A stretch of 6,223 nucleotides of DNA from CAYJAD01 sp964370675 (GCA_964370675.1 CAYJKC010000075.1:1-6223); one strand, 5' to 3'; counted from the stretch's first letter, positions 1-5,933 are shown. The notes: a model not told the origin generated them from the letters alone. Translations and numbers: made by a program.

Positions 1-80
1 AACCGCATCCTCGTAAGGAGCTTTTACCCTACCAAGTAAGACAAATCTTAGATACCCTTGAAAAAGGAGAATTTATATGA
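1..80 (+). CDS. hicA: HicA-type mRNA interferase toxin, C-terminal end only (partial)
   Basis: Reading from base 3, 25 sense codons run into TGA at 78-80. The translated tail begins PHPRKELLPYQVRQIL. A His-Pro turn followed by basic/acidic residues and a last helix is how HicA toxins (YcfA family, small double-stranded-RNA-binding-fold ribonucleases) end; the catalytic His of the family lies upstream, outside the window. The stop codon overlaps the start of the next gene in an ATGA arrangement, which is typical of a translationally coupled toxin-antitoxin pair. The identity depends mainly on the downstream hicB and on this short tail, so the family call is good but the activity cannot be judged. 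Confidence 0.75.
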   Translation, partial: PHPRKELLPYQVRQILDTLEKGEFI

Positions 81-406
81 AAAACACACTAGAATATAAA
101 GGTTTTTACGGAACTGTTGAATATGCCGACAATGTGCTTTATGGGCAAGTGGTGGGTATTAATAGCCTTATTTCCTACGAAGGCCAAAGTGTTGAGGAGT
201 TAAAAGAAGATTTTCAAGGTGCTGTGGATGATTATTTAGAACTTTGTACCGAGCAAGGTGTAGAGCCTGAAAAAATGTATAAAGGAAGTTTTAATGTGCG
301 TATTTCTCCAACCATACATAAAGAAATTGCAAAGCGTTCCATGCTACAAGGCAGAAGTTTAAATGCTTTAGTTGAAGATGCACTTACACGTTATATTAAT
401 GCATAA
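77..406 (+). CDS. hicB: HicB-family antitoxin
   Basis: This 109-residue protein has the two-part layout of HicB antitoxins. Residues about 5-65 form the HicB-like N-terminal fold that binds and blocks the HicA toxin. Residues about 70-108 form a ribbon-helix-helix DNA-binding unit: a strand (SFNVRIS), a first helix (PTIHKEIAKRSM), a turn and a second helix (RSLNALVEDALTRYI). The start is well fixed by the Shine-Dalgarno AAGGAG at 64-69, seven bases before ATG, and by the ATGA overlap with hicA. The family normally neutralises HicA, which cleaves mRNA, and the RHH domain represses the hicAB promoter, which would lie left of the window. The pair sits beside a putative ssrA attachment junction and is probably cargo of an integrated element, where such modules often act as stabilisers (inference). 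Confidence 0.9.
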   Translation: MKNTLEYKGFYGTVEYADNVLYGQVVGINSLISYEGQSVEELKEDFQGAVDDYLELCTEQGVEPEKMYKGSFNVRISPTIHKEIAKRSMLQGRSLNALVEDALTRYINA

Positions 407-407
407 T

Positions 408-432
408 TACAAAGACATATCAACACTTTGTA
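408..432 (+). terminator. weak stem-loop after hicB
   Basis: A perfect 7-bp inverted repeat, TACAAAG (408-414) and CTTTGTA (426-432), with an 11-nt loop begins two bases after the hicB stop. It is AT-rich and followed only by TTTG, so it may be a poor terminator or chance. Its right arm touches the first of the direct repeats at 432. Confidence 0.25.
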
Positions 433-454
433 TTTGTAGGTACATTTGTAGGTA
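432..454 (+). repeat. two 11-bp direct repeats, candidate integrase arm sites
   Basis: The 11-mer ATTTGTAGGTA occurs twice in a row, at 432-442 and 444-454, separated by one C (12-bp period), without mismatch. It lies 58 bp inside the putative ssrA junction, on the element side. Tyrosine integrases of tmRNA- and tRNA-targeting elements bind short direct repeats called arm sites in this kind of position. The repeat is seen directly; the integrase role is inferred. Confidence 0.5.
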
Positions 455-511
455 TAAAGTATTTTTTTGTGAAATAAACTTTATGATTACACGCAAATAA
501 CAACACAAACT

Positions 512-531
512 GACTCCCCCCGCCTCCACCA
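512..531 (+). other. ssrA: 3' fragment of tmRNA gene; candidate attachment site (attR-type junction)
   Basis: The 20 bases match the 3' end of a tRNA-like domain: GACT (T-loop end), CCCCC (T-stem strand), CGCCTCC (acceptor strand), A (discriminator) and CCA. The GACTCC form after the T-loop and the CTCCACCA ending are typical of tmRNA. Nothing upstream resembles the rest of ssrA: the bases before it do not give the T-loop TTC, and the preceding 105 bp are AT-rich non-coding DNA after hicB. An intrinsic terminator follows 14 bp later. This is the expected remnant where an element has recombined within the T-loop segment of ssrA, restoring the gene at its other end and leaving the original 3' end here. 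A seryl-type tRNA with the same acceptor is a less likely alternative. Confidence 0.72.
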
Positions 532-545
532 ATATGCAAATTTAT

Positions 546-588
546 GAAGTCCTATGATGTGTATAAAACATTGTAGGGCTTTGTTTTT
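546..588 (+). terminator. intrinsic terminator, probably the displaced native ssrA terminator
   Basis: A 14-bp stem (546-559 with 569-582, including several G-U pairs and no unpaired base) with a 9-nt loop is followed by G and then five T (584-588). It lies just after the tmRNA 3' fragment in the same direction. It would terminate ssrA in an uninterrupted chromosome. Here it can stop only transcription leaving the hicAB side. Confidence 0.75.
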
Positions 589-690
589 ATGTATAATGAA
601 ATTATTTTTTAACAAGGTCAGCAAAAAATATATTTGCATTAAAGAAATAAAATCAGCAACTTAGGGTGGTATTAATAAAGCTACATTCAA

Positions 691-1197
691 CTATGTATAT
701 GAAGATTGTATTACATCAAAAATATTAATAATTTTAAGTTTTTTTTGCGTTGCATAATTAATGGTATACTTAGTGCCGCCGCCTTTTTGAGCTGTAGTTT
801 CTGCACTGTAATAACAAATTAGCACAGATGAATTGTCTACAAGGTAGCGATTTCTTGCATGATAAGCTTTTGTGCCGGCATGCTCAGATATAGCAATTAA
901 ATCATCTGCTTGATTAAATATTTCTTGTTCATAAGCAGAGAGTTCTCTCCAATGATGGCATGGTATTACAGCAATAAATCTAATACTAGGAAAGTTTGAT
1001 TTAACTTTAACAACTTCCTCAGCTGCCATCATATCAAATCCATCAGCCATACCACTTAAAAATGTATGATATCCTTCTTGCACGTAATGCAAAATGTGCT
1101 TAGATAAATTTGCTCTAATGGCAGGCAAATCATCTGAGCTAGAGAATTTATGCGACCTATAGCCGCTAAAGCAAACACTGTTTTTTTTATCTATCAT
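691..1197 (-). CDS. SLOG-superfamily protein, DUF1273/YpsA-like
   Basis: This is a 168-residue cytoplasmic protein with no signal or membrane segment. Its motifs match the DUF1273/YpsA branch of the SLOG (SMF/DprA-LOG) superfamily, a Rossmann-like nucleotide-binding fold. An N-terminal strand and turn (VCFSGYRSHKF, about residues 8-18) is followed by LSGMADGFDMMAAEE (about 47-61), where the Gly-x-Asp segment is the expected ligand-binding loop. Next come FIAVIPCHHW, the RNRYLVDNSSVLICYY segment, and GGGTKYTINYA near the end. Length is usual for the family. The molecular role of most members is unknown; SLOG domains are proposed sensors of nucleotide-derived ligands and are frequent near phage and mobile DNA. 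The start is fixed by the fold beginning at once, but the ribosome site is weak (TTTGGG before ATG). It ends in TAG, about 100 bp from the ssrA junction on the chromosomal side. Confidence 0.8.
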   Translation of the reverse strand: MIDKKNSVCFSGYRSHKFSSSDDLPAIRANLSKHILHYVQEGYHTFLSGMADGFDMMAAEEVVKVKSNFPSIRFIAVIPCHHWRELSAYEQEIFNQADDLIAISEHAGTKAYHARNRYLVDNSSVLICYYSAETTAQKGGGTKYTINYATQKKLKIINIFDVIQSSYT

Positions 1198-1253
1198 ATT
1201 AAGCCCAAAGCAAGATAGTTTATTTATAATTTTCGAATCATAAAATTAATAAC

Positions 1254-1267
1254 TAACTAATTAGTTA
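1254..1267. repeat. 14-bp perfect palindrome between FUSC and SLOG genes
   Basis: TAACTAATTAGTTA is self-complementary and lies 57 bp upstream of the SLOG start codon and 13 bp downstream of the FUSC stop codon. It has no G+C-rich stem and so is not a terminator. Its place upstream of the SLOG gene makes it a possible binding site for a dimeric regulator, but in DNA this AT-rich it could be chance. Confidence 0.3.
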
Positions 1268-1279
1268 ATTATGACAGTA

Positions 1280-2452
1280 TTATTGGTTAGCTTGGCGATT
1301 TTGGCTTTCTAATATACGCTCTTGCAGCATAGCCACACCAAGAGCTGCATGATGTAATCCGTTATAAAAAGAGAATAATGCAACTACTTTATTCACGTTA
1401 TAAGTTCTAAACATACCTTCTTCGCGAATGGTTGCAAAACGGATGGCTCTATCTTCTATTAAGGGGCGTAAAGGTTTGGGAGAGTCTGCTTGTGTATCAG
1501 CAAGCCAAAGTAATGTTGTTATAAGTGCGTCAGAAACTTCTTCTATAATTTTAGAAACTTCTGTTGTAACTTTTCCCCTCTCCTCCATTTCTAATGATTC
1601 CATCATGGTTGAAATATACATGCGCAGTTCATCTAATAAGCGCACACAGCTTGGCAACAGTGGGTACTCACGATAAATATGGGCCAATTCATATTGGCGT
1701 ACTTGATAAAATTTTTGAGTATTGTTACTGATTTTATTTAACAAACGAAATACTGAGCGATGTGACACCTTATGTTGATGCTGTAAGAAATCTTGGCTCA
1801 TTTTTTTTATAATATTGGCAACATCAATAAATTGGTGTTTGGCAGTTTTTTCTACTTCAGCAGCAGCAGAGGCAGGCCAAAGCAATATGGAAACCATTAA
1901 TGCCATAAAGCTACCAATACCAATTTCAAGCACCCTATTAAAACCAAATAACCAGACATTTTCATCTTCGGTATGACCTAGCAGTAACACAAAGACTGCC
2001 GTAACTCCTGCAGTTTTAAAGCGCTCCTCCCATAGCTCCATAAAGGCAAAAGTAGGAACCACAATGGCTAGTGCCAGCAAACGCCCTTCAAGTGTTGGTG
2101 GAACTATAGAGGCCAAGGTCAAACCAAATAAAACACCTACCATGGTTCCAAAAAGCCGTAATAATGATAATTCAAGAGAGGTGGACATATTTACTTGCAT
2201 GACCATAATTGTAGCTAGGGGCGCCCATAAGCTATATTCAAGATTAAGGATTTCTGCTGTAGCATAAGAAAGAATACAGGCAATACCAACCTTTATGCTA
2301 TACAACACATTAATCTTGGTAAAGGCTGTTACAAATTTTGCGGGCAAAGACTTCCAATAGCTAAAACTAAAGGCTACCTTTGAACCTAGGGCAAAGGAGA
2401 AAAACAAAGTATTCCAAAAACCTTGTTCTTTATTTTTTTTATTTTTAGGCAT
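1280..2452 (-). CDS. FUSC / aromatic acid exporter-type inner-membrane protein
   Basis: About 390 residues. After a basic N-terminus, hydrophobic segments fall at roughly residues 51-75, 78-93, 104-122, 128-145, 152-164 and 178-198 (counted from the TTG start below). LLRLFGTMVGVLFG and FNRVLEIGIGSFMALMVSILLWP are the characteristic FUSC/ArAE signatures. The rest (about 200-394) is soluble and helical, as in half-size members; the large two-part relatives AaeB and YccS are near 650-720 residues. The family includes efflux components for fusaric and hydroxybenzoic acids, but the substrate here cannot be told. ATG at 2452 is the first standard start; TTG at 2464 would add MFKE. Neither has a clear Shine-Dalgarno. 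The gene follows the hybrid kinase at 58-70 bp with no terminator, so co-transcription is possible, although a TATAAT box lies in the gap. Confidence 0.85.
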   Translation of the reverse strand: MPKNKKNKEQGFWNTLFFSFALGSKVAFSFSYWKSLPAKFVTAFTKINVLYSIKVGIACILSYATAEILNLEYSLWAPLATIMVMQVNMSTSLELSLLRLFGTMVGVLFGLTLASIVPPTLEGRLLALAIVVPTFAFMELWEERFKTAGVTAVFVLLLGHTEDENVWLFGFNRVLEIGIGSFMALMVSILLWPASAAAEVEKTAKHQFIDVANIIKKMSQDFLQHQHKVSHRSVFRLLNKISNNTQKFYQVRQYELAHIYREYPLLPSCVRLLDELRMYISTMMESLEMEERGKVTTEVSKIIEEVSDALITTLLWLADTQADSPKPLRPLIEDRAIRFATIREEGMFRTYNVNKVVALFSFYNGLHHAALGVAMLQERILESQNRQANQ

Positions 2453-2472
2453 TTCTTTAAACAATTCAAAAA

Positions 2473-2478
2473 ATTATA
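2473..2478 (-). promoter_or_regulatory. candidate -10 box upstream of the FUSC gene
   Basis: A perfect TATAAT reads on the minus strand, with no convincing -35 element at the right distance (the hexamer 17 bp upstream reads CGTATT). A transcript from it would start near 2466, giving the ATG at 2452 a leader of only about 14 nt and the TTG at 2464 almost none. It favours ATG as start if it is used. Confidence 0.3.
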
Positions 2479-2522
2479 GTGCAAAGCGAAACAATAATAC
2501 GCCAGGAATTAATTAATAAAAT

Positions 2523-4202
2523 TTATCCATCTATCCATTGTAACAAAGTCTGACGTAATATTTTGGGGTCAATGGGTTTTGAAATATGATCATTCATGCC
2601 AACCTTTATACTTTGTTCCTTATGCATTTGCATGGCATGAGCAGTCATAGCAATAATTGGAAGTTCTGCAATAGTGCGACCAGGCAAAGAGCGTATTTGT
2701 TCTGTTGCCATAAATCCATCCATAATAGGCATTTGTATATCCATGAGTACTATATCAAATTCTTGATCTGTTTTGCATATATCTAAAGCTTGTTGTCCAT
2801 TTTCAGCAAGCTTTACTTCCATTCCCAAATCTTCAAGTAGGGCAATGGCAATCTCTTGATTTATGTCATTATCTTCCGCTAGTAATACACGCTTACCCTT
2901 TAGCACATCATATGCCGTTAAATCATCTACTACCTCTGCTTGTTGATGCACTCTAACTTGTACATGCAGAGCATTCATTACCGCAGTCCATAATGGGATA
3001 GGTAAAACAGGCTTTGGCAAAAAGTTTATGAAAATATCATCAATATCATCAAGCATTTTAGTTGTAAAAGCAGATGTTAAAATAAATTTAGGCGTATGGC
3101 TTAAAGTTAAGTCATGCATGGTCTTAGCGCTTTTATAGCCATCCATATCCGGCATATTCCAGTCTACAATAACTAATTTATATGGATTACCTTCTTGGTT
3201 TGCTAAGAGCAGCTTATTGCAAGCGTCTTTAGTATTTTCTACACAATCTGTATTAAAACCGCAAAGTTTTAACATATCACCAACAACTTCACGTGCCATG
3301 TCATTGTCATCAACGATTAATATTCTATCTTCTTTGGAAAGAGATTTATCAAGCCAATTACATTTATCATTACATAAAAGATTTATATAAAAACTAAAGG
3401 TTGTGCCTACACCTATTTTACTGCGAACGCTAATCTCCCCGCCCATGAGCTCCACAATATTTTTGCTAATGGTAAGTCCAAGCCCAGTGCCACCAAAGCG
3501 ACGAGTTGTGGTCTGATCTTCTTGCTCAAAGGGGCTAAATATTGCCTTCAAACGGCCTTGGTCCATACCCTTGCCTGTATCTGTCACATCCATGCCTATG
3601 GTAAAAATATTTCCACTTTGATTTTTAGGGTAAACATGTAAAAGCAAATGTCCTTTTTCCGTAAATTTATTGGCATTGCTAAATAAGTTGGTCAATACTT
3701 GACCAAGGCGTACACTGTCACCCTCAAAAATATCTGGTAAGGTAGGATCAACATTAAATAATACTTCTATAGGTTTATCACCTGTTAAGGTGCAAACTGT
3801 ACCACGCAAACTTTCAAGTAAATTATTAAGACTAAAGGATGCACTTTCAAGCTCAAGTTTGCCAGCTTCAATTTTAGAAATATCTAATACATCGTTAATA
3901 ATATTAAGTAAATTTTTACCGGCAGTTTGTATGTTCTCTATATAATGACGAATGTGGTTATCTGTTGTTTGTTGCAAGCAAAGATAACTCATGCCTAATA
4001 TGGCATTCATGGGGGTGCGAATTTCATGGCTAATATTGGCAAAAAATAAATTTTTTGCCTGACTGGCTTCTTTAGCTTGATCTAAGGCTATCTGTAATTC
4101 TTTATGCTGTGCTTCAAGTTCAGCGGTTAGGGCTTTTTGTTCACGTAAATCACGCATAAAAATTAATATCATGTTTTCAGAGTCAACTTCAATACATTGC
4201 AT
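2523..4202 (-). CDS. Kinase and receiver part of the hybrid sensor kinase (HisKA-HATPase-REC-REC)
   Basis: If translation restarts after the TGA, the first usable ATG is at 4202, with only a weak GAG ten bases upstream. The 559-residue product would hold the end of PAS 2 and a full phosphotransfer core. Numbered from this ATG: H-box FFANISHEIRTP with His59; N-box NLFSNANKF (Asn176, Asn178); G1 DTGKGM (208-213); F-box FSPFEQED; G2 GGTGLGLTIS (237-246). REC1 has the acidic pair Asp298/Asp299, acceptor Asp347 and Lys397. REC2 has Glu443/Asp444, acceptor Asp488, Thr520 and Lys542. All catalytic residues are present. No HPt domain follows REC2, so an HPt protein must act in trans if the relay continues. 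No DNA-binding output is present. The intact domains over 559 codons argue that the gene is under selection or was broken very recently. Confidence 0.8.
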   Translation of the reverse strand: MQCIEVDSENMILIFMRDLREQKALTAELEAQHKELQIALDQAKEASQAKNLFFANISHEIRTPMNAILGMSYLCLQQTTDNHIRHYIENIQTAGKNLLNIINDVLDISKIEAGKLELESASFSLNNLLESLRGTVCTLTGDKPIEVLFNVDPTLPDIFEGDSVRLGQVLTNLFSNANKFTEKGHLLLHVYPKNQSGNIFTIGMDVTDTGKGMDQGRLKAIFSPFEQEDQTTTRRFGGTGLGLTISKNIVELMGGEISVRSKIGVGTTFSFYINLLCNDKCNWLDKSLSKEDRILIVDDNDMAREVVGDMLKLCGFNTDCVENTKDACNKLLLANQEGNPYKLVIVDWNMPDMDGYKSAKTMHDLTLSHTPKFILTSAFTTKMLDDIDDIFINFLPKPVLPIPLWTAVMNALHVQVRVHQQAEVVDDLTAYDVLKGKRVLLAEDNDINQEIAIALLEDLGMEVKLAENGQQALDICKTDQEFDIVLMDIQMPIMDGFMATEQIRSLPGRTIAELPIIAMTAHAMQMHKEQSIKVGMNDHISKPIDPKILRQTLLQWIDG

Positions 4203-4928
4203 TGTTATCTCAACAGGTAAATCATTACCCTTGCATGTTGATGCTAGCCATTCAAATTTAGTATATCCTTCTTTATTTAATTCATCATTATGCTCTAAAA
4301 CCTTAGAAGCAGTGGAAGCTCCTCATGGCTGAAAGGCTGGACAATATTCAAAAAAACTTTTGGCAAGCTCTCCAAAAGTCTCAACTTCAAATAATTTCAA
4401 TTGTGCTGGGTTACACTCAATAAGTTTATATTTACCATCACAAAGGGCTGCCCCAATGGGTGTCGCATCAAACATGGTTTTTACATGCTCAAAAGATCCA
4501 CGTAGTTGGGTTCTTATTTGGTGTACTTCTTTCATTATATTGTGATGGCCCTCAAAGAAAGCGTACTTTTCATCCTTTGATAATCTAGCTGTAGCTCCAT
4601 AACGTACATGGACAAGACCAAGCTTAGGGTGCTCCCATAAAAACTCCACTTCGTGATGTAATCCTGTTGCCATCATTTTATCTATGGTGGATTTCATGGA
4701 GTTTAATTCACGCGGGTCAATGCGTTCAAACCAAAAGTTATATACTTGACTTGGCGTTAAGTCTTCTTCAATGCCAAGTAGCTTGTACATGACATCATCA
4801 ACATACATTTCATACAGTTGAGTTTGGCGATTTACAACCATTCTCCACAGACCAATTTCACAGTGCTTAAGAATTTTGTTGTTACATTCAGTGCTAATTT
4901 GAGGATATTCTAAATCTTTTATCGGCAT
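2523..4928 (-). CDS. PAS-PAS hybrid sensor histidine kinase with one in-frame TGA (possible selenoprotein or recent pseudogene)
   Basis: From ATG at 4928 to TAA at 2523 there are 801 codons in one frame, broken only by TGA at codon 202 (4323-4325). Translation continues PAS sequence on both sides: FEYCPAFQP, then stop, then GASTASKVLEHNDEL and EGYTKFEWLASTCKG. The domain is therefore whole except for one residue, and no frameshift is needed. Order: PAS (about 20-135), PAS (about 147-262), short coiled coil, HisKA, HATPase, two receiver domains. There is no N-terminal membrane segment, so it is a cytosolic sensor. The start has AGGG six bases before ATG. A hairpin of bacterial SECIS type begins 12 nt after the TGA, so residue 202 could be selenocysteine. 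A nonsense mutation would instead separate sensor from kinase. Remembered homologs carry Asp (QPDG) and perhaps Cys (QPCG) here; that is unverified and would decide the matter. Confidence 0.7.
4291..4311 (-). promoter_or_regulatory. SECIS-like hairpin downstream of the in-frame TGA
   Basis: In the minus-strand RNA, with the U of UGA as 1, a stem forms between 15-23 and 28-35. Lower pairs are UGC with GCA, then one bulged U (18 or 19), then upper pairs UCUAA with UUAGA, capped by the four-base loop GGUU (24-27). The E. coli fdhF SECIS has the same plan: a lower stem, a bulged U at 17, a short upper stem and a GGUC loop at 22-25. The bulge and loop here are one and two bases further from UGA. 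Bulged U and loop GGU are the features SelB recognises. The hairpin is seen in the sequence; its function is inferred, and a hairpin of this size can occur by chance. Confidence 0.45.
4323..4928 (-). CDS. N-terminal sensor part of the hybrid kinase (PAS and first half of second PAS), up to the TGA
   Basis: If the TGA acts as a stop, this 201-residue product is made alone. Residues about 20-135 form a PAS_3-like domain (ILKHCEIGLWRM at its start, EVEFLWEHPKLGLVHVRYGATARL near its end). A linker of about 10 residues follows, then a second PAS (HVKTMFDATPIGAALCDGKYKLIECNPAQLKLF) that is cut in its middle, so the product would lack the second PAS core strands and the catalytic part. Such a truncated sensor would probably not fold well, which argues against it being a designed separate gene. 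No ligand-binding residue (haem His, flavin Cys) is obvious, so the sensed signal is unknown. Confidence 0.6.
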   Translation of the reverse strand: MPIKDLEYPQISTECNNKILKHCEIGLWRMVVNRQTQLYEMYVDDVMYKLLGIEEDLTPSQVYNFWFERIDPRELNSMKSTIDKMMATGLHHEVEFLWEHPKLGLVHVRYGATARLSKDEKYAFFEGHHNIMKEVHQIRTQLRGSFEHVKTMFDATPIGAALCDGKYKLIECNPAQLKLFEVETFGELAKSFFEYCPAFQP

Positions 4929-4934
4929 AACACA

Positions 4935-4977
4935 CCCTACTTTGTCAATTATAAATTGTTCACATTTGCACTATTAA
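4935..4977 (-). promoter_or_regulatory. candidate promoter and ribosome site of the hybrid kinase gene
   Basis: On the minus strand a perfect -10 TATAAT lies at 4953-4948, with a weak -35 TTAATA at 4977-4972 (18-bp spacer). The Shine-Dalgarno AGGG is at 4938-4935. The predicted start near 4941 leaves a leader of about 12 nt. The -10 box lies inside a small inverted repeat, CAATT-ATA-AATTG (4946-4958), which could be an operator. Confidence 0.4.
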
Positions 4978-4984
4978 TTAAAGC

Positions 4985-5725
4985 TTAGTCTAGTGGATCG
5001 TGATAAGACACAGAACCAAAAAAGTTTTCATCTAAAAAACGTGTAGCAATACCTTTAGCATAAGTTTCTTTTATATTTTTAGCATCATATGCTTGCACAC
5101 TAAAATCAAATGCCTGCTCAGCACGTTTATTAAACTCACTTAAGAATGTTGGAGCGCCAAATGGTAATTCTTTAATGTTATCAAAACCTGCAGGTGCTAT
5201 TTCTCTATACTCTAAAGTGATTTTTCCTGTTTCAAAGTCTGTTCTGGTGGAAAATCTACGCACAATTATATGTGGTTCATTAGCATTATTGGAATGGTCA
5301 AAGTCTGGAGTCAGTGCCGCAAAAGCATCTTTAGCCAAATTTGTAATTAAATACGTGCATGCCTGAAACTTAAATTTACCTAATGTAGTGTTTTGTTTAT
5401 CAATGCTATTAAATTTAATGGAATTATAATCAAAATAGTATGGATCTTTAATGCTTGCTTGCGATATGATCGCCATGGGTTGTTCTCTAGTTTCCCCACC
5501 ATAAACAGCAATCCATGCATTAACTTGCACTCCACCAAGGGCATTACTTGTAGTAATGGCTGCGTTAATTTGACCAGATGTGCGTAAAGGAAGATTAGGC
5601 ACAGCTATAGAAAATGATGGCTTTGCCGTAGAAACATATACAGCTCCATCAACTCCGCGCTTTATGCTATTACAAGATAAAAGCATAAAACTTAATAAAA
5701 ACAATAATAACTTTGCCTTATGCAT
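4985..5725 (-). CDS. putative lipoprotein, DUF4851-like
   Basis: This 246-residue protein starts with a lipoprotein signal peptide: MHKAK, then a hydrophobic run, then the lipobox LLSC with Cys18 as the likely lipidated residue. ATG at 5725 is chosen over an in-frame GTG reading from 5866 because AGGA (5738-5735) lies nine bases upstream, the signal peptide begins here, and the extra 47 residues have no sensible signal. The mature protein begins NSIKRGVDGAVYVSTAKPSFSIAVPNLPL, which resembles a family of Desulfovibrio lipoproteins I remember as DUF4851; I cannot verify this. It contains no recognisable enzymatic motif. A segment with VQVNAWIAVYGG and a Phe/Tyr-rich middle suggest a beta-rich envelope protein. 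It sits 56 bp upstream of the kinase gene, which has its own promoter candidate, so any link in function is only a guess. Confidence 0.75.
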   Translation of the reverse strand: MHKAKLLLFLLSFMLLSCNSIKRGVDGAVYVSTAKPSFSIAVPNLPLRTSGQINAAITTSNALGGVQVNAWIAVYGGETREQPMAIISQASIKDPYYFDYNSIKFNSIDKQNTTLGKFKFQACTYLITNLAKDAFAALTPDFDHSNNANEPHIIVRRFSTRTDFETGKITLEYREIAPAGFDNIKELPFGAPTFLSEFNKRAEQAFDFSVQAYDAKNIKETYAKGIATRFLDENFFGSVSYHDPLD

Positions 5726-5734
5726 AATAATGTT

Positions 5735-5780
5735 TCCTAATATTTTAGTAATGATACTATTTAAGCATAAGAAATGTAAA
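5735..5780 (-). promoter_or_regulatory. sigma70-type promoter and ribosome site of the lipoprotein gene
   Basis: On the minus strand -35 TTTACA (5780-5775) and -10 TATCAT (5756-5751) each match the consensus at five of six bases, with an 18-bp spacer. The start would fall near 5744, giving a leader of about 19 nt that contains the AGGA at 5738-5735. This supports ATG at 5725 as the true start, since the longer reading would begin upstream of the promoter. Confidence 0.6.
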
Positions 5781-5933
5781 GTTATAAAAGCAAGTTTTTT
5801 AATGATTATGTAATTGATTAAGTGAATCGCCTGTGAGTTATGAAAATATAATAATTTTGTGACCATTAAAAATAAAAAAACGCTATTTCACAAATACCAT
5901 TTTCTTACCATAAAATCTGCGTGTAGGGCGCAT

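Noticed and set aside
432..454. CRISPR-like repeat
   Set aside because: Only two 11-bp copies with a 1-bp spacer; the unit is far too short and there are no spacers.
512..531. Complete tRNA or tmRNA gene
   Set aside because: Only the 3' strand of the T-stem and acceptor is present; no complementary 5' acceptor strand, D-arm or anticodon is found upstream.
621..637. Small GCAAA/TTTGC hairpin as the terminator of the SLOG gene
   Set aside because: Five weak pairs with no T-run at the right place; AT-rich sequence gives such repeats often.
1428..2267. Plus-strand open frames opposite the FUSC gene
   Set aside because: They are antisense shadows of a clearly conserved membrane protein, without ribosome sites or recognisable domains.
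4203..4325. Frameshift between the two kinase reading frames
   Set aside because: Both parts are in the same frame: exactly 40 sense codons lie between the TGA and the ATG at 4202, and they translate to normal PAS sequence. Only the TGA interrupts.
4323..4325. TGA read as tryptophan (alternative genetic code)
   Set aside because: TGG is used for Trp throughout, the hicA frame ends at TGA, and no other gene here has an internal TGA, so a general code change is unlikely.
2586..5813. Plus-strand open frames opposite the kinase and lipoprotein genes
   Set aside because: They have low-complexity translations, lack ribosome sites, and lie against genes with clear domain motifs.
4985..5866. Longer 293-residue start for the lipoprotein gene
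   Set aside because: The extra 47 residues lie upstream of a good promoter and would bury the signal peptide; the Shine-Dalgarno fits only the ATG at 5725.
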